DNA of 49,500 nucleotides from a candidate division TM6 bacterium GW2011_GWE2_36_25. Lineage in GTDB: Bacteria > Babelota > Babeliae > Babelales > UBA12409. The stretch spans positions 143,689 through 193,188 of the forward strand of contig LBRU01000002.1 of the NCBI GenBank assembly GCA_000991575.1, written 5' to 3'. Below are positions 35,721-44,624 of the stretch, in pieces; position 1 is the first letter of the stretch; each line of letters starts with the position of its first letter. The translations under genes and the position numbers were made by a program. Under the pieces are notes generated by a model. The model did no database searches. It saw only the letters and a list, made by a program, of their open reading frames with translations, and was not told the DNA's origin.

Positions 35721-36578
35721 ATGAAAAACTTTATTTTAATTACCATATTTTTTTACACTCGTTTTTCTGCATCAGCAAATTGTTTTGATCAAACTTTATT
35801 TCAAAATAAAGTTGTAATTGCAACTGGAGGCGCATCAGGCATTGGCAAAGCGATAGTAAAAGCTTTCATGAAACATAATGCACGAGTAGTTTTTGCAGAT
35901 ATTAATGAAGAACATGGTTTTGCAGTAGCTAAAAAGTATAAGAACTCCCCCCTCAGCGGTAACATTTCTTTTGTCCATGCAGATCTAACAAAAGAAGATT
36001 CATGCAAAGAAGTAATCGATTATACGATCAAAAAGTATGGAAAAATTGATATTCTCATAAATAATGCGGGCGCTAATGATAAAGTTGGCCTTTCTGCTTC
36101 ACCGCAAAAATTTAAAAAATCAGTAAAAAACAACCTTATGCATTATTTTATGATGACTCATTTTGCTTTAGATTCATTAAAAAAGAGCAAAGGTGTGATT
36201 ATCAATATCGCATCAAAAGTAGCGGTAACCGGTCAAGGCAATACCTCTGGTTACGCCGCAGCAAAAGGAGCTATTCTCGCCCTTACTCGTGAATGGGCTG
36301 TTGATCTTGCTCCATTTGGTATTCGTGTAAATGCAATAATACCCGCAGAAGTTTTTACCGAAGGCTATCAACAATGGCTCAATCTTTTCGAAAATCCTGA
36401 AGAAAAATTAAAACAGATTACGCAAAAAATTCCTTTTGAACATCGCATGACAACTCCAGAAGAAATAGCCGATACGGTTCTCTTTATTGCATCACAACTT
36501 TCAAGTCATACAACAGGGCAATTTTTCTATGTTGATGGAGGATATGTGCACTTTGATCGAGCTTATTCAGCAGAATAA
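35721..36578 (+). CDS. Short-chain dehydrogenase with signal peptide
   Basis: The 285-residue product has a hydrophobic signal-like N-terminus (MKNFILITIFFYTRFSASA) ahead of a complete classical SDR: TGGASGIGKA cofactor motif, NNAG, Ser in NIASKVA, YAAAK (YxxxK), and the PAEVFTEG and FYVDGGY endings. NAD(P) binding is expected; substrate unknown. Carrying an export signal on an NAD(P) enzyme is unusual. GAGGAACG precedes the ATG. It ends at the terminator 36581-36617. Confidence 0.8.
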   Translation: MKNFILITIFFYTRFSASANCFDQTLFQNKVVIATGGASGIGKAIVKAFMKHNARVVFADINEEHGFAVAKKYKNSPLSGNISFVHADLTKEDSCKEVIDYTIKKYGKIDILINNAGANDKVGLSASPQKFKKSVKNNLMHYFMMTHFALDSLKKSKGVIINIASKVAVTGQGNTSGYAAAKGAILALTREWAVDLAPFGIRVNAIIPAEVFTEGYQQWLNLFENPEEKLKQITQKIPFEHRMTTPEEIADTVLFIASQLSSHTTGQFFYVDGGYVHFDRAYSAE

Positions 36579-36580
36579 TA

Positions 36581-36617
36581 TAAAAAATCCCCAACCATAA
36601 AAATTGGGGATTTTTTA
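36581..36617. terminator. Bidirectional terminator between SDR and arsM
   Basis: A 14-bp perfect stem (TAAAAAATCCCCAA with its complement at 36604-36617) encloses a 9-nt loop, with a T6 run on the plus strand and the matching run on the minus strand. It serves two convergent genes. Confidence 0.85.
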
Positions 36618-36637
36618 TAAATTTATACAATCTATTT

Positions 36638-37555
36638 TTAGTTTTTTGGTTTAGTAGCAATAAATTTTAAACTCGCAATTGGCAATTCATCGCTATCAAA
36701 CCACTTTTTATTGATATCACGATCCTCATCAATAATAGTAACTTCAAAGCCAGCTTTTTTGAGCAAATCAATATAAGCGTCCTTCAATAAGGCACCACTC
36801 ACACACGCACACAAAAGAGTTGAATCTTTTTTCTGATTTTCGGTAAGATCTTTAAGCAAAACCACATCTGAAATCGCCATAAAACCACCCTTCTTCAATA
36901 CGCGCGCAGCTTCTTTAAATACCAAATGTTTTTGTGGCGCAAGATTAATGACACAATTACTCATGATCACATCGATCGAGTTACTTTCAACTGGCAATGA
37001 TTCAATATCACCAAGCCGAAACTCAACATTGTTAAACCCATATTTAATCGCATTTTCTCGCGCTTTTTTAATCATCGCCGGCGTCATATCAACACCAAGA
37101 ACTTTACCCTGTACACCAACTTTGCGCGCCGCTAAAAAACAATCAAGTCCCGCGCCAGAACCAAGATCCAAAACCACGTCACCTGCTTTGATATAACCAA
37201 GACTCACTGGATGTCCACATCCAAGACCTAAATTGGCATCGGCAAACATATCAAGTTCTTCGCGCGTATAACCAATGGTATTTGAAAGATCGCACCCACC
37301 ACCGCAACAACCGCCACAGCATCCCGTCCCTTCTTGCGCTACTGCAGCATATGATTCTTGAATAATCTTTTTTTGATCGGATAATTCATCAGTTACTTTT
37401 TGAGCAGATGCAATTTTTTGAACTGGATTATCTTTTTTCGATGAAACCTTCTTTCCTGTGCAACATCCACCCTCACAACAACAACGCGCCCCTAAAAAGA
37501 GTGGCACTAAAACTACCATCAACAAACAACAAAAAACATATCCCTTGTTCATCAT
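36638..37555 (-). CDS. arsM: Arsenite methyltransferase ArsM with Cys-rich exported N-terminus
   Basis: The 305-residue product has the ArsM core: IGYTREELDMFADANLGLGCGHP, VLDLGSGAGLDCFLAARKVG (SAM motif I), MTPAMIKKAR, SNCVINLAPQKHLVF and GGFMAISDVV. Conserved cysteines for arsenite lie in the CC segments near residues 80-90, in SNC and in LLCACV. Unusually it starts with a signal-like helix (residues 5-22) and a Cys-rich patch (RCCCEGGCC). It would methylate As(III) using SAM. It overlaps arsR by 3 bp (TTAATGATG region), so the two are co-translated. Confidence 0.9.
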   Translation of the reverse strand: MMNKGYVFCCLLMVVLVPLFLGARCCCEGGCCTGKKVSSKKDNPVQKIASAQKVTDELSDQKKIIQESYAAVAQEGTGCCGGCCGGGCDLSNTIGYTREELDMFADANLGLGCGHPVSLGYIKAGDVVLDLGSGAGLDCFLAARKVGVQGKVLGVDMTPAMIKKARENAIKYGFNNVEFRLGDIESLPVESNSIDVIMSNCVINLAPQKHLVFKEAARVLKKGGFMAISDVVLLKDLTENQKKDSTLLCACVSGALLKDAYIDLLKKAGFEVTIIDEDRDINKKWFDSDELPIASLKFIATKPKN

Positions 37556-37893
37556 TAACCTTTATTTTTTATTAAACAGACTCTTTTATGCGCCGTTAAA
37601 AATGCCTCAAGCAAATCTTGAGCATCTTTTAATACTTGAATATTAAGAACATAATATACGTTAAGCCCCTCCTTTCGTGATGAGATAAGGCCATATTCCT
37701 TTAATGCTTTTAAATGATGCGATGTTAAATTCTGCGGAATATTAAGCGCACTCCAAATTTTACACACACACAATTCACCCTGAGCAAGAAGACACAAAAT
37801 TTTGAGCCTATTTTCTTCCGCAATCAATTTTAAAAAATCAACCGTAAGCCGCAGCTCTTTCTCTGCCTTCTCACCAACACAACATAATTCCAT
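37555..37893 (-). CDS. arsR: ArsR-family metalloid-sensing repressor
   Basis: The 112-residue winged-helix protein has the ArsR pattern: AEENRLKILCLLAQGELCVCKIWSALNIPQNLTSHHLKALKEYGLISSRKEG-type sequence with ELCVC, the Cys pair that binds As(III)/Sb(III) in classical ArsR. An extra CC lies at residues 4-5. It probably represses the arsR-arsM operon from the palindrome at 37935-37948. Promoter at 37963-37991. Confidence 0.9.
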   Translation of the reverse strand: MELCCVGEKAEKELRLTVDFLKLIAEENRLKILCLLAQGELCVCKIWSALNIPQNLTSHHLKALKEYGLISSRKEGLNVYYVLNIQVLKDAQDLLEAFLTAHKRVCLIKNKG

Positions 37894-37934
37894 TTAACAA
37901 GTTCCTTCATGTGTTATTTTAAAATGTCACTAAT

Positions 37935-37948
37935 TCAATTTTAATTGA
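37935..37948. promoter_or_regulatory. Palindromic operator candidate for ArsR
   Basis: TCAATTTTAATTGA is a perfect 14-bp inverted repeat just downstream of the arsR -10 box, where repressor binding would block transcription. Two ATTGATAT direct repeats sit next to it. Confidence 0.5.
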
Positions 37949-37962
37949 TATAATTTTTATTG

Positions 37963-37991
37963 ATATTATTGCTTTATTAAGTTAATGTCAA
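37963..37991 (-). promoter_or_regulatory. Promoter of arsR-arsM
   Basis: On the minus strand TTGACA (37986-37991) and TAATAT (37963-37968) are exactly 17 nt apart, 70 bp before arsR. Confidence 0.7.
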
Positions 37992-38025
37992 TCGTGAAAA
38001 ATGTTATCGTGTTTTAGTCATAACG

Positions 38026-38634
38026 CACCCGCAAAGCGGGTGGCTTGACGGAATATTAGCAGTCTCGAAGACTGCCAGTTTTACTTACTTACTTCAAAAA
38101 ACTCCATTCTCTGCAAAACCTCGCACTTCTAATTGCTCCTGATTTTTGATATATGCGCGAATACTTTCCTGATCATACCCAACAGTTAAAACTGAATATC
38201 CTCTCGCCCAAAAACTTTCCCCGTTAAAATTTCTTTTGCGACCACTAAATTGTCTGGCTATGGCTATCGCACTTTTACCTTTTAAATACCCAACAATTTC
38301 CGCAACTGAGTATTTCAGTGGTATGCGAATCAACATATGCACATGATCTGGTACCAAATTGCCTGATACAATTTCGCACCCTTTCTGATCGGCAAGTTCA
38401 TGTAATGTTCTTCGTAAAAAATCTCTTATTTCACCATACATTATTTTTTTCTATACTTCGGCACAAATACTATATGATATTTGCCGTCCCACTTCGAATG
38501 ACCTAAACTTTCATAAGATGATGTTGTCATATTCTACCCTTCATGACCGTCAAGCCATGAAAAGAATATCTCAACATCATCCAAAACTACAGCTATAGGC
38601 CAAGCCTGGTGAGTCCGACTAGTCAAACTAGTGG
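38026..38634 (-). mobile_element. IS200/IS605-type element with terminal hairpins
   Basis: The element encodes an IS200-type Y1 transposase (38094-38530) and has hairpins at both ends, as this superfamily uses instead of inverted repeats. One is CACCCGC-AAA-GCGGGTG (38026-38042). The other is ACTAGT-CAA-ACTAGT with an outer CC/GG pair (38615-38634). A third stem GCAGTCT-CGA-AGACTGC (38059-38075) follows the transposase stop and may end its transcript. Exact termini lie slightly outside these coordinates. GGCTTGACGG occurs inverted at 38042 and 38542. Confidence 0.75.
38094..38530 (-). pseudogene. tnpA: IS200-type transposase TnpA, frameshifted near N-terminus
   Basis: The ATG at 38530 opens MTTSSYESLGHSKWDGKYHI and continues to KYRKK, then stops at TAA after an A7 run (38444-38450 on the plus strand). 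One more A would join KYRKK-I to MYGEIRDFLRRTLHEL. The downstream frame (38094-38441) holds the HUH motif HVHML and the catalytic Tyr region (TVGYDQESIRAYIKNQ). Joined, the protein is about 146 residues, normal for the family. It is either inactivated or relies on A-run slippage. Confidence 0.8.
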
Positions 38635-38719
38635 TTTACCCTTTCTGAAGAAATTATTTTAGAAGAATATGATGCATCAATAACTAAAATTGGTGCTTCA
38701 AAACTTCAAGGAAATCAAT

Positions 38720-40834
38720 ATGAAATTAATTAAGGCAACGCTTGCTTTCAACCTACTGGTTATCTCAAGCATTTACTCAATCACAAAAAAATGGGAAGCT
38801 GGGGATAATCTGGCAATCAAATTTCAAAGCTCAACCAATTTTCAATTACCAGAAGAAGAACGTGTTCAAATCGCAGCCCACGTACCTGGATTTAAAGATA
38901 AAATAAAAGAAAACTATACTCAAAGCTTAGTAATTAATCATATTTATATACAAAGAGAACAGATAAAACTAACCCATCAAGACAATCGTATAACTATTAA
39001 ATCTCCGTGGAGAGATAATCTTCCAGAAGATTTCATTCACCTCCTTTACGGAGCTGCGCGGCTACAATGGTTAAAAAATAAAACGTTTCCCGTACATTCA
39101 GCATGCATAGGTACTGACAAAGATGGATATATTCTCCTCGTAGGCCCTTCAAATTCAGGAAAAACATCGCTCATGCTTAAGAGTATCGAAAATCATGAAT
39201 TTAAAGTATTTTCAGGAGATAAGACTCTCGTTAAATTTGAAAATAGCAACCTTGTTGCAATAGCTGGTACGCGTACCATAACCACCTTAAAAGAAGAAGC
39301 ACCACGCTGGAGCTCAATCCCAAAAGAAAAAGAATATACGTTAGGCACGCGAATAATTTTTCAATTGCCATCCTCTTATTACACCAATCTAAAAAGAGTT
39401 CCTATTAGACAGATCTTTTTTGTAAAATTAAATGATGGAAGATGTATCGATACACAATTTAATTCCTTAAGCGCATTACACAGTCTCTTTCCGATTTTCC
39501 TCGATAAACACCGAGAAGATGTTTTATTAGGCGCAGATCAAGAACTTCTTAATGGGAATGTTAAAAAAAAGATCAAGAAATATCTTGCTCAAAAATTATA
39601 TGAGTCTTTAAAAAAAATCGAAACGTATAATATCGTAGGATCATTGAATGACGTAACAAATTTTATTAAAAATAAATATCAATCTTTATCACTCGAAAAA
39701 ACTTCTCATGAAAAGATAAATCCTAAAAATATTGTTGTTGGGGTTTGTGGTATTGGCAACGGACATTGTAATCGTCAATTACCTATTATAAGTACCTTAT
39801 TAGAACAAAACCATCAGATAACTATTTTAACGTATGGCGATGGATTATCATTTTTCAAAAATAAATTTGGTCAGCACAAAAATGTAACCATTATTCTCGT
39901 TGCAAATCCTTATTTTGTGGGGTGCCCTCAAGGCCTTGATTTCGAAAAAACAGCCTTATCAAGTAAAAACAATGTTGATTTTAATCATATAAATTCACAA
40001 GCAATGCACCTCTTATCTCAAAAAATTGGCACGCCAGATTTAGTGATAAGCGATTACGAGATGGTTGCAGCACAATACGCATATGCCAAACAAGTACCAC
40101 TTTTAACACTTGACCAACAAAGTAAGTATCTTGTTGGAAAATTTGAAGCAACACTCAATAAAACTTCTTATATCGACGAAATAGAACGACTCAACTTATT
40201 CTTCCCTCTCGCAGCTAAAAGAATCGCAACGTCTTTTTTTAAAGTTGAAAAAATTAACAATAAAGAAGTCGAAGTTTTACCTTCAATTTTAAAAAATGAT
40301 ATTGTCCAAGCTAAAAATCATCCTTTAAGTAAACATCCATCTCTTTTGCTTTATATAACATCGCAACAACTAGTAGATTTTCCCCTCGATGAATGGATTC
40401 AAGTTCTCAAATCAGCCTTACCTGAACATTTTGAAGTTCACTGTTTCTTGCCAAAACAACTTGAACTCCCTCAAGATAAACCACGTATTTATTTTTATCA
40501 TCATGGTAAAATGTTTAACGAATGTTTATTTAAAGCACATGGCATTATTACGACCGCTGGCCATACCCTTCTTTCTGAAGCTATGTATTTAGAAAAACCT
40601 GTTTATGCGATCCCCCTTCCCTTGTATGAACAACAGCTCAATGCACATATAATCGCTGAAGGAAAATTTGGCATCTGCGATAAAACTTTAACCGCAACAA
40701 GTCTTCAGACTTTTATTGAAAATTTAGAACAATACAAAAAAAATATTCAAAACGATACCATGTTCCTCTTTAAAGAAAATGGTCATGATTCTATTATTAA
40801 AGAAATTAATAAGATGTTAAAGGAAAATATATGA
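38720..40834 (+). CDS. HPr-kinase-like P-loop domain fused to MurG/UGT-type glycosyltransferase, exported
   Basis: Start at the ATG at 38720 (AAGGA 7 bp upstream). The 704-residue product begins with a signal peptide (MKLIKATLAFNLLVISSIYS). Residues ~90-215 resemble HprK-like kinases: FPVHSACIG, Walker A GPSNSGKTSL (from residue 142) and FSGDKTLV. Residues ~338-704 form a GT-B glycosyltransferase of the MurG/UGT kind (GVCGIGNGHCNRQLPIISTL; donor-site region TTAGHTLLSEAMYLEKPVYAIPLP). Such a fusion is not one I know. It overlaps the next glycosyltransferase gene by 4 bp, so they act together. Acceptor and donor are unknown. Confidence 0.7.
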   Translation: MKLIKATLAFNLLVISSIYSITKKWEAGDNLAIKFQSSTNFQLPEEERVQIAAHVPGFKDKIKENYTQSLVINHIYIQREQIKLTHQDNRITIKSPWRDNLPEDFIHLLYGAARLQWLKNKTFPVHSACIGTDKDGYILLVGPSNSGKTSLMLKSIENHEFKVFSGDKTLVKFENSNLVAIAGTRTITTLKEEAPRWSSIPKEKEYTLGTRIIFQLPSSYYTNLKRVPIRQIFFVKLNDGRCIDTQFNSLSALHSLFPIFLDKHREDVLLGADQELLNGNVKKKIKKYLAQKLYESLKKIETYNIVGSLNDVTNFIKNKYQSLSLEKTSHEKINPKNIVVGVCGIGNGHCNRQLPIISTLLEQNHQITILTYGDGLSFFKNKFGQHKNVTIILVANPYFVGCPQGLDFEKTALSSKNNVDFNHINSQAMHLLSQKIGTPDLVISDYEMVAAQYAYAKQVPLLTLDQQSKYLVGKFEATLNKTSYIDEIERLNLFFPLAAKRIATSFFKVEKINNKEVEVLPSILKNDIVQAKNHPLSKHPSLLLYITSQQLVDFPLDEWIQVLKSALPEHFEVHCFLPKQLELPQDKPRIYFYHHGKMFNECLFKAHGIITTAGHTLLSEAMYLEKPVYAIPLPLYEQQLNAHIIAEGKFGICDKTLTATSLQTFIENLEQYKKNIQNDTMFLFKENGHDSIIKEINKMLKENI

Positions 40835-42006
40835 TCAAAAAATTTTTATTCTTTCTAGTTATTTCATGTAGTTTTCTTTTAGGCAACAAAATAAGTAATC
40901 AAAAGGTATTACTCAATGCTGAGTCTTTTGGTTTTGGCCCATCAGCCGCTATTGCACAAATTTTTACTTATTTACGAGATCATATCAATCACATCAGTTA
41001 TATTGGTACTGGTCACACTCTCGATCTTCAAAACAAACTCCCTTATAATGCGATTTATAATTATGAAGAACCAGATATTGCGACTCAGAAAAACAATTTC
41101 TCTGAAATTGTTAAAAATTATGACGTTTTCATAACAGCAACTGATTTTCAAGCAGCTCAATGGGCAAAAGAGTTGGGACTTAAAGTTATTATTTATGATC
41201 CCCTCACATGGTATTGGTCAAATATTCCACCCATCATTAAAAAAGCCGATTTATACATCTCTCAAAACTTTTTAGGCGTTGCCCAACGATTAAAATCAAC
41301 CGCATTTCCTACAAAGAGCGTTCTCATTCCACCAATTGTAAAAATACCTCCTTCAAAAATAGAAACTGATCATATTTTAGTAAATACCGGCGGACTCTTC
41401 AATCCATTTATTGAGCAAAAAAATCTTCTCGATTTCGCACACATATTATTTAATAGCATTGACGATATCTTAAAAAATTATGATCAACACATAGACTACG
41501 TATCTAACCAAGCTATCGCACGTTCTATCTCAACAATTCCAATAAAAACTATGCAACCATCAGAAATCCAAGTAACACTTAACAATGCTCAGTTCGCTAT
41601 TATGACGCCAGGTTTAGGAAATATTTATGAGGCAGCAGCAATGAAAAAATATGTTATTTGGTTGCCACCAGCAAATGATAGCCAAGGGCAACAAATACAA
41701 TTATTACGCGATAATAACATAAGCGATTACGCAATTGATTGGCATGAAATTTTAGATAATCAAAATCCAATTGATTATCGTAAACCACAAGAAGAAGTTC
41801 TTATACAAATTTCCCACTGCATACAAAGACTTTCCTGTGAAAAAAAAGCTCAAAAAAAATTTAAAGAACTTGTATATAAGTATATCATTGATATTAAATG
41901 TAACTTAAACAAAAAACCATCTTTGACAAAACTCATTGATTTATTTGGTGAAAATGGAACACAAATAGCTGCACATAAAATCTTAGAAGCATTACACGAT
42001 TTTTAA
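40831..42006 (+). CDS. Glycosyltransferase-like protein, exported, partner of 38720
   Basis: The 391-residue product has a signal peptide (MIKKFLFFLVISCSFLLGNK) and a GT-B-like layout: FGFGPSAAIAQIFTYL near the N-terminus and a C-terminal donor region TPGLGNIYEAAAMKKYVIWLP followed by DSQGQQIQL. This echoes the C-terminal half of its upstream neighbour. The N-terminal G loop is less regular than in MurG, so activity is inferred. It overlaps 38720 by 4 bp (ATGA). Confidence 0.6.
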   Translation: MIKKFLFFLVISCSFLLGNKISNQKVLLNAESFGFGPSAAIAQIFTYLRDHINHISYIGTGHTLDLQNKLPYNAIYNYEEPDIATQKNNFSEIVKNYDVFITATDFQAAQWAKELGLKVIIYDPLTWYWSNIPPIIKKADLYISQNFLGVAQRLKSTAFPTKSVLIPPIVKIPPSKIETDHILVNTGGLFNPFIEQKNLLDFAHILFNSIDDILKNYDQHIDYVSNQAIARSISTIPIKTMQPSEIQVTLNNAQFAIMTPGLGNIYEAAAMKKYVIWLPPANDSQGQQIQLLRDNNISDYAIDWHEILDNQNPIDYRKPQEEVLIQISHCIQRLSCEKKAQKKFKELVYKYIIDIKCNLNKKPSLTKLIDLFGENGTQIAAHKILEALHDF

Positions 42007-42060
42007 TAACATTTTTCAGAGAAAAAATATGAACAAAAAATACAAATAAGGTTAAAATCT

Positions 42061-42576
42061 TTATTTCTGTTTTTTCAGAATAAAATTAATTGTTCCATCA
42101 CTGGCCAATGTCGCCGTTTCTATTTCATCAAGATTATGCGTATGTAATTTTGCATGAAGTTCATTCATAAGTTCACGTTCAGTTATAAAATCATTTTTCA
42201 TTGCATTCCACTGGATCTTGCCATTCTTAACAATAATTACATCTCTTCCTTTTACAAAAAGTTCAACTGAACGAAAGCGATAAGAAAGTATTGTCATTAA
42301 ACCATTTAACATCGAAAGAAAAAAGAGCGTTCCAATGGTGGGTAAAAATAAATCTCTCATCGCAATCGCATTAGCCGAAATAGACCCCAACATAACAAAA
42401 AGAATAAAGTTAAAAGGGGTACGAATGCCCATTAATTTTTTATTAAATCGCGCAAATGTTAACCCAAATAAATAAATTATCGCCCCGCGAAAAATCATAT
42501 AAAACAGTTGCGTAAACCACAAAGGATTAGTAAAACCAACTGCTCGCTCGATAAATTGAATAACAGACGTCATCAT
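42061..42576 (-). CDS. YetF/DUF421 family membrane protein
   Basis: The 171-residue product has three N-terminal transmembrane helices, then the cytoplasmic YetF domain: RFRSVELFVKGRDVIIVKNGKI, ITERELMNELHAKL and the ETATLASDGTINFIL ending. Family function is unresolved. AGAGGGTAATC precedes the double ATG. It is convergent with the glycosyltransferase operon. 42577-42741 holds no gene. Confidence 0.82.
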   Translation of the reverse strand: MMTSVIQFIERAVGFTNPLWFTQLFYMIFRGAIIYLFGLTFARFNKKLMGIRTPFNFILFVMLGSISANAIAMRDLFLPTIGTLFFLSMLNGLMTILSYRFRSVELFVKGRDVIIVKNGKIQWNAMKNDFITERELMNELHAKLHTHNLDEIETATLASDGTINFILKKQK

Positions 42577-42741
42577 TAGATTACCCTCTTTAGAATATTT
42601 TCTAATCTTACACTGAAAAGATAAATCATAATTTTAGAAAAAACTCCTTTTCACTTAATAATCATCATTGATTTTTACCTCAATCAACAAAACAGTGTCA
42701 ATGTTCCAAACAAATCAGTCAAATAAACTTTTTTATTATTA

Positions 42742-42771
42742 TTGACACCCTTACATGAAAAAGAATATGAA
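42742..42771 (+). promoter_or_regulatory. Promoter of the autotransporter-like gene
   Basis: TTGACA (42742-42747) and TATGAA (42766-42771) with an 18-nt spacer, 27 bp before the ATG. Confidence 0.5.
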
Positions 42772-42797
42772 TAAGCTGTAGGGGAAAGGACAAAGGA

Positions 42798-44609
42798 ATG
42801 TCTCATACCAAAAATATCTGTGCATATTTCATATTTAGTTTTTTGTTGACCAGTAATATTAACGCACGCATTGTACAATCAGTAACACAACCAATTGGAA
42901 CACTGGTCAGAACATACGAAACAAGCGGTCCACTACCATTTGCCGTTCAACCTCCACCTCCCGTACATCAACCCTATCCGCTTCCAACAACACCAATCGG
43001 AGAAGTAAATTACATCTGCGCACAATGGGACAGTGAAGAAACCACCGAAACCGCTCCTTTTGACACTCATTATTCTGCTTCTGAAATAATTTTAACAGAA
43101 CAACAACACTTTGTACGCTTGCTCTGTGACACTACAAGTAGCTCCAATGGTGCATGGATTATGAGATCTGAGTATGTTCGCGGCAAAACCCCTGAGGAAC
43201 TCGCTGATATCTTTGCCTTACGAAATCCACCAATCGAAATTGTTAATGTAGAAATGCCTGCATCCCCCGATTCTGCTGGTAAAAATTATGCCTTGTGGAC
43301 CGGCATTGCTGGCCCTATTCGCGGTGCAGGCCATGATTGGGGCGATGGCGGAGCGGTGCAAAATCGTCTTGTCGCTGACTACGGCACAAACTATTTTCCA
43401 ACATATCGATTTACCACGTCGGCCACCCGTAATCATCGACAACCCATTGGTGCTTATGCACTTTCATACAAACCAATGGCTAATTGTGGAAATCCATATT
43501 GCATCGCCTCATATTTAGACTCATATATTCCTCAAGCTTATTCAGATCTTGAAAACGTCTATCATTTTCTTGATTATATAAACTATATTGATTACGGACC
43601 CCTTCCATTAAATTGTGCACTCCATCAGGTTAGCCCAGAACGTTATGACGCAGTCTCATTTGTAGCATTTCGTAATTCAGTTCTTTTTGAAGAATCCATA
43701 TTTGAAGAGCAAATCAATAATCATTGGGCAAATCGATGGGATTCATGTGATGATGAAAAATATCAAAACAAACCTTCTGGTGGGCTCCAGAGCATCAATG
43801 AGTTCAATTATTGCGTCCCTGTTTATAGCGAAGGGCTTCCTGCTGGCGCTTGCGACAATTTTAGATATAAAACTAACGGCGCACTTTTACGCATCGATTG
43901 GAATGTTCATCCACATATTACACTTGGTGTAAGTGCTGGAGGATTTGGCAACCGACTTCATTGGTGTGATAACTGCGGAGTAATGAACAGTGGCACGGCA
44001 AAAGCTGGTTTATATGTAAGCTATTTTCCTCAGAATTTTTTCATCGATGGGATGATAAGTGGCGGAGGAAACTGGGCATCAATATGTCGTTACATCAATT
44101 TTTATGGTGTATCACGTCAGGCACAAAGTCATCCTCGATTCACCAATATTGAAGTTCACTTGCAAGGAGGAGTTACCAAGTGGCAATGGATAACACCATC
44201 TGCACGTCTCTCCTATTTCTTTAATCACCAAAAATGTTTTAGAGAATGGGGCGCCGATAGCTTAAATCTTGATGTTCATACGTATAATACCCATACATTA
44301 CGGGCACGGGTTGGTATCGACATGAAACACCTTTTTGTAGGAAAGAACAGTACATTTGTGCCACAAATACAAATTGCATGGGCGCAAGATTTCTTCTTAC
44401 GCAAACATATAATTAAAGCACAATTATGTGGACTAACTAACTGTTTGGCAGTTCGAGGAATGAATCAATTCGGCGGCTATTTTATTTGCGGCACTGAATT
44501 AAACTTCTTATTAAAAAATTGTTCGGCGCTTTTTGCTCGTTATGATGCACAAATAAGAAGTAAATTTATAGCGCACACCGTCAAACTTGGCGTAGAAGCT
44601 CGTTTTTAA
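42798..44609 (+). CDS. Autotransporter-type outer-membrane beta-barrel protein
   Basis: The 603-residue product has a signal peptide (MSHTKNICAYFIFSFLLTSNINA). A Pro-rich stretch lies at residues ~45-70. A Cys-containing exposed part follows, including a WTGIAGPIRGAGHDWGDGG segment. From ~355 a C-terminal barrel shows alternating strands (ALLRIDWNVHPHITLGVSAGGF, KAGLYVSYFPQNFFIDGMIS) and ends LGVEARF with the terminal Phe typical of outer-membrane barrels. The passenger is not a recognisable adhesin. It would face the host or outside. Confidence 0.75.
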   Translation: MSHTKNICAYFIFSFLLTSNINARIVQSVTQPIGTLVRTYETSGPLPFAVQPPPPVHQPYPLPTTPIGEVNYICAQWDSEETTETAPFDTHYSASEIILTEQQHFVRLLCDTTSSSNGAWIMRSEYVRGKTPEELADIFALRNPPIEIVNVEMPASPDSAGKNYALWTGIAGPIRGAGHDWGDGGAVQNRLVADYGTNYFPTYRFTTSATRNHRQPIGAYALSYKPMANCGNPYCIASYLDSYIPQAYSDLENVYHFLDYINYIDYGPLPLNCALHQVSPERYDAVSFVAFRNSVLFEESIFEEQINNHWANRWDSCDDEKYQNKPSGGLQSINEFNYCVPVYSEGLPAGACDNFRYKTNGALLRIDWNVHPHITLGVSAGGFGNRLHWCDNCGVMNSGTAKAGLYVSYFPQNFFIDGMISGGGNWASICRYINFYGVSRQAQSHPRFTNIEVHLQGGVTKWQWITPSARLSYFFNHQKCFREWGADSLNLDVHTYNTHTLRARVGIDMKHLFVGKNSTFVPQIQIAWAQDFFLRKHIIKAQLCGLTNCLAVRGMNQFGGYFICGTELNFLLKNCSALFARYDAQIRSKFIAHTVKLGVEARF

Positions 44610-44624
44610 ATAATTCGACTTTTA

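Noticed and set aside
38632-38733. Short frame LSEEIILEEYDASITKIGAS next to the IS200-type element
   Set aside because: It could be the tail of a gene cut by the element, but no start or matching upstream part exists on the other side, so I list no gene.
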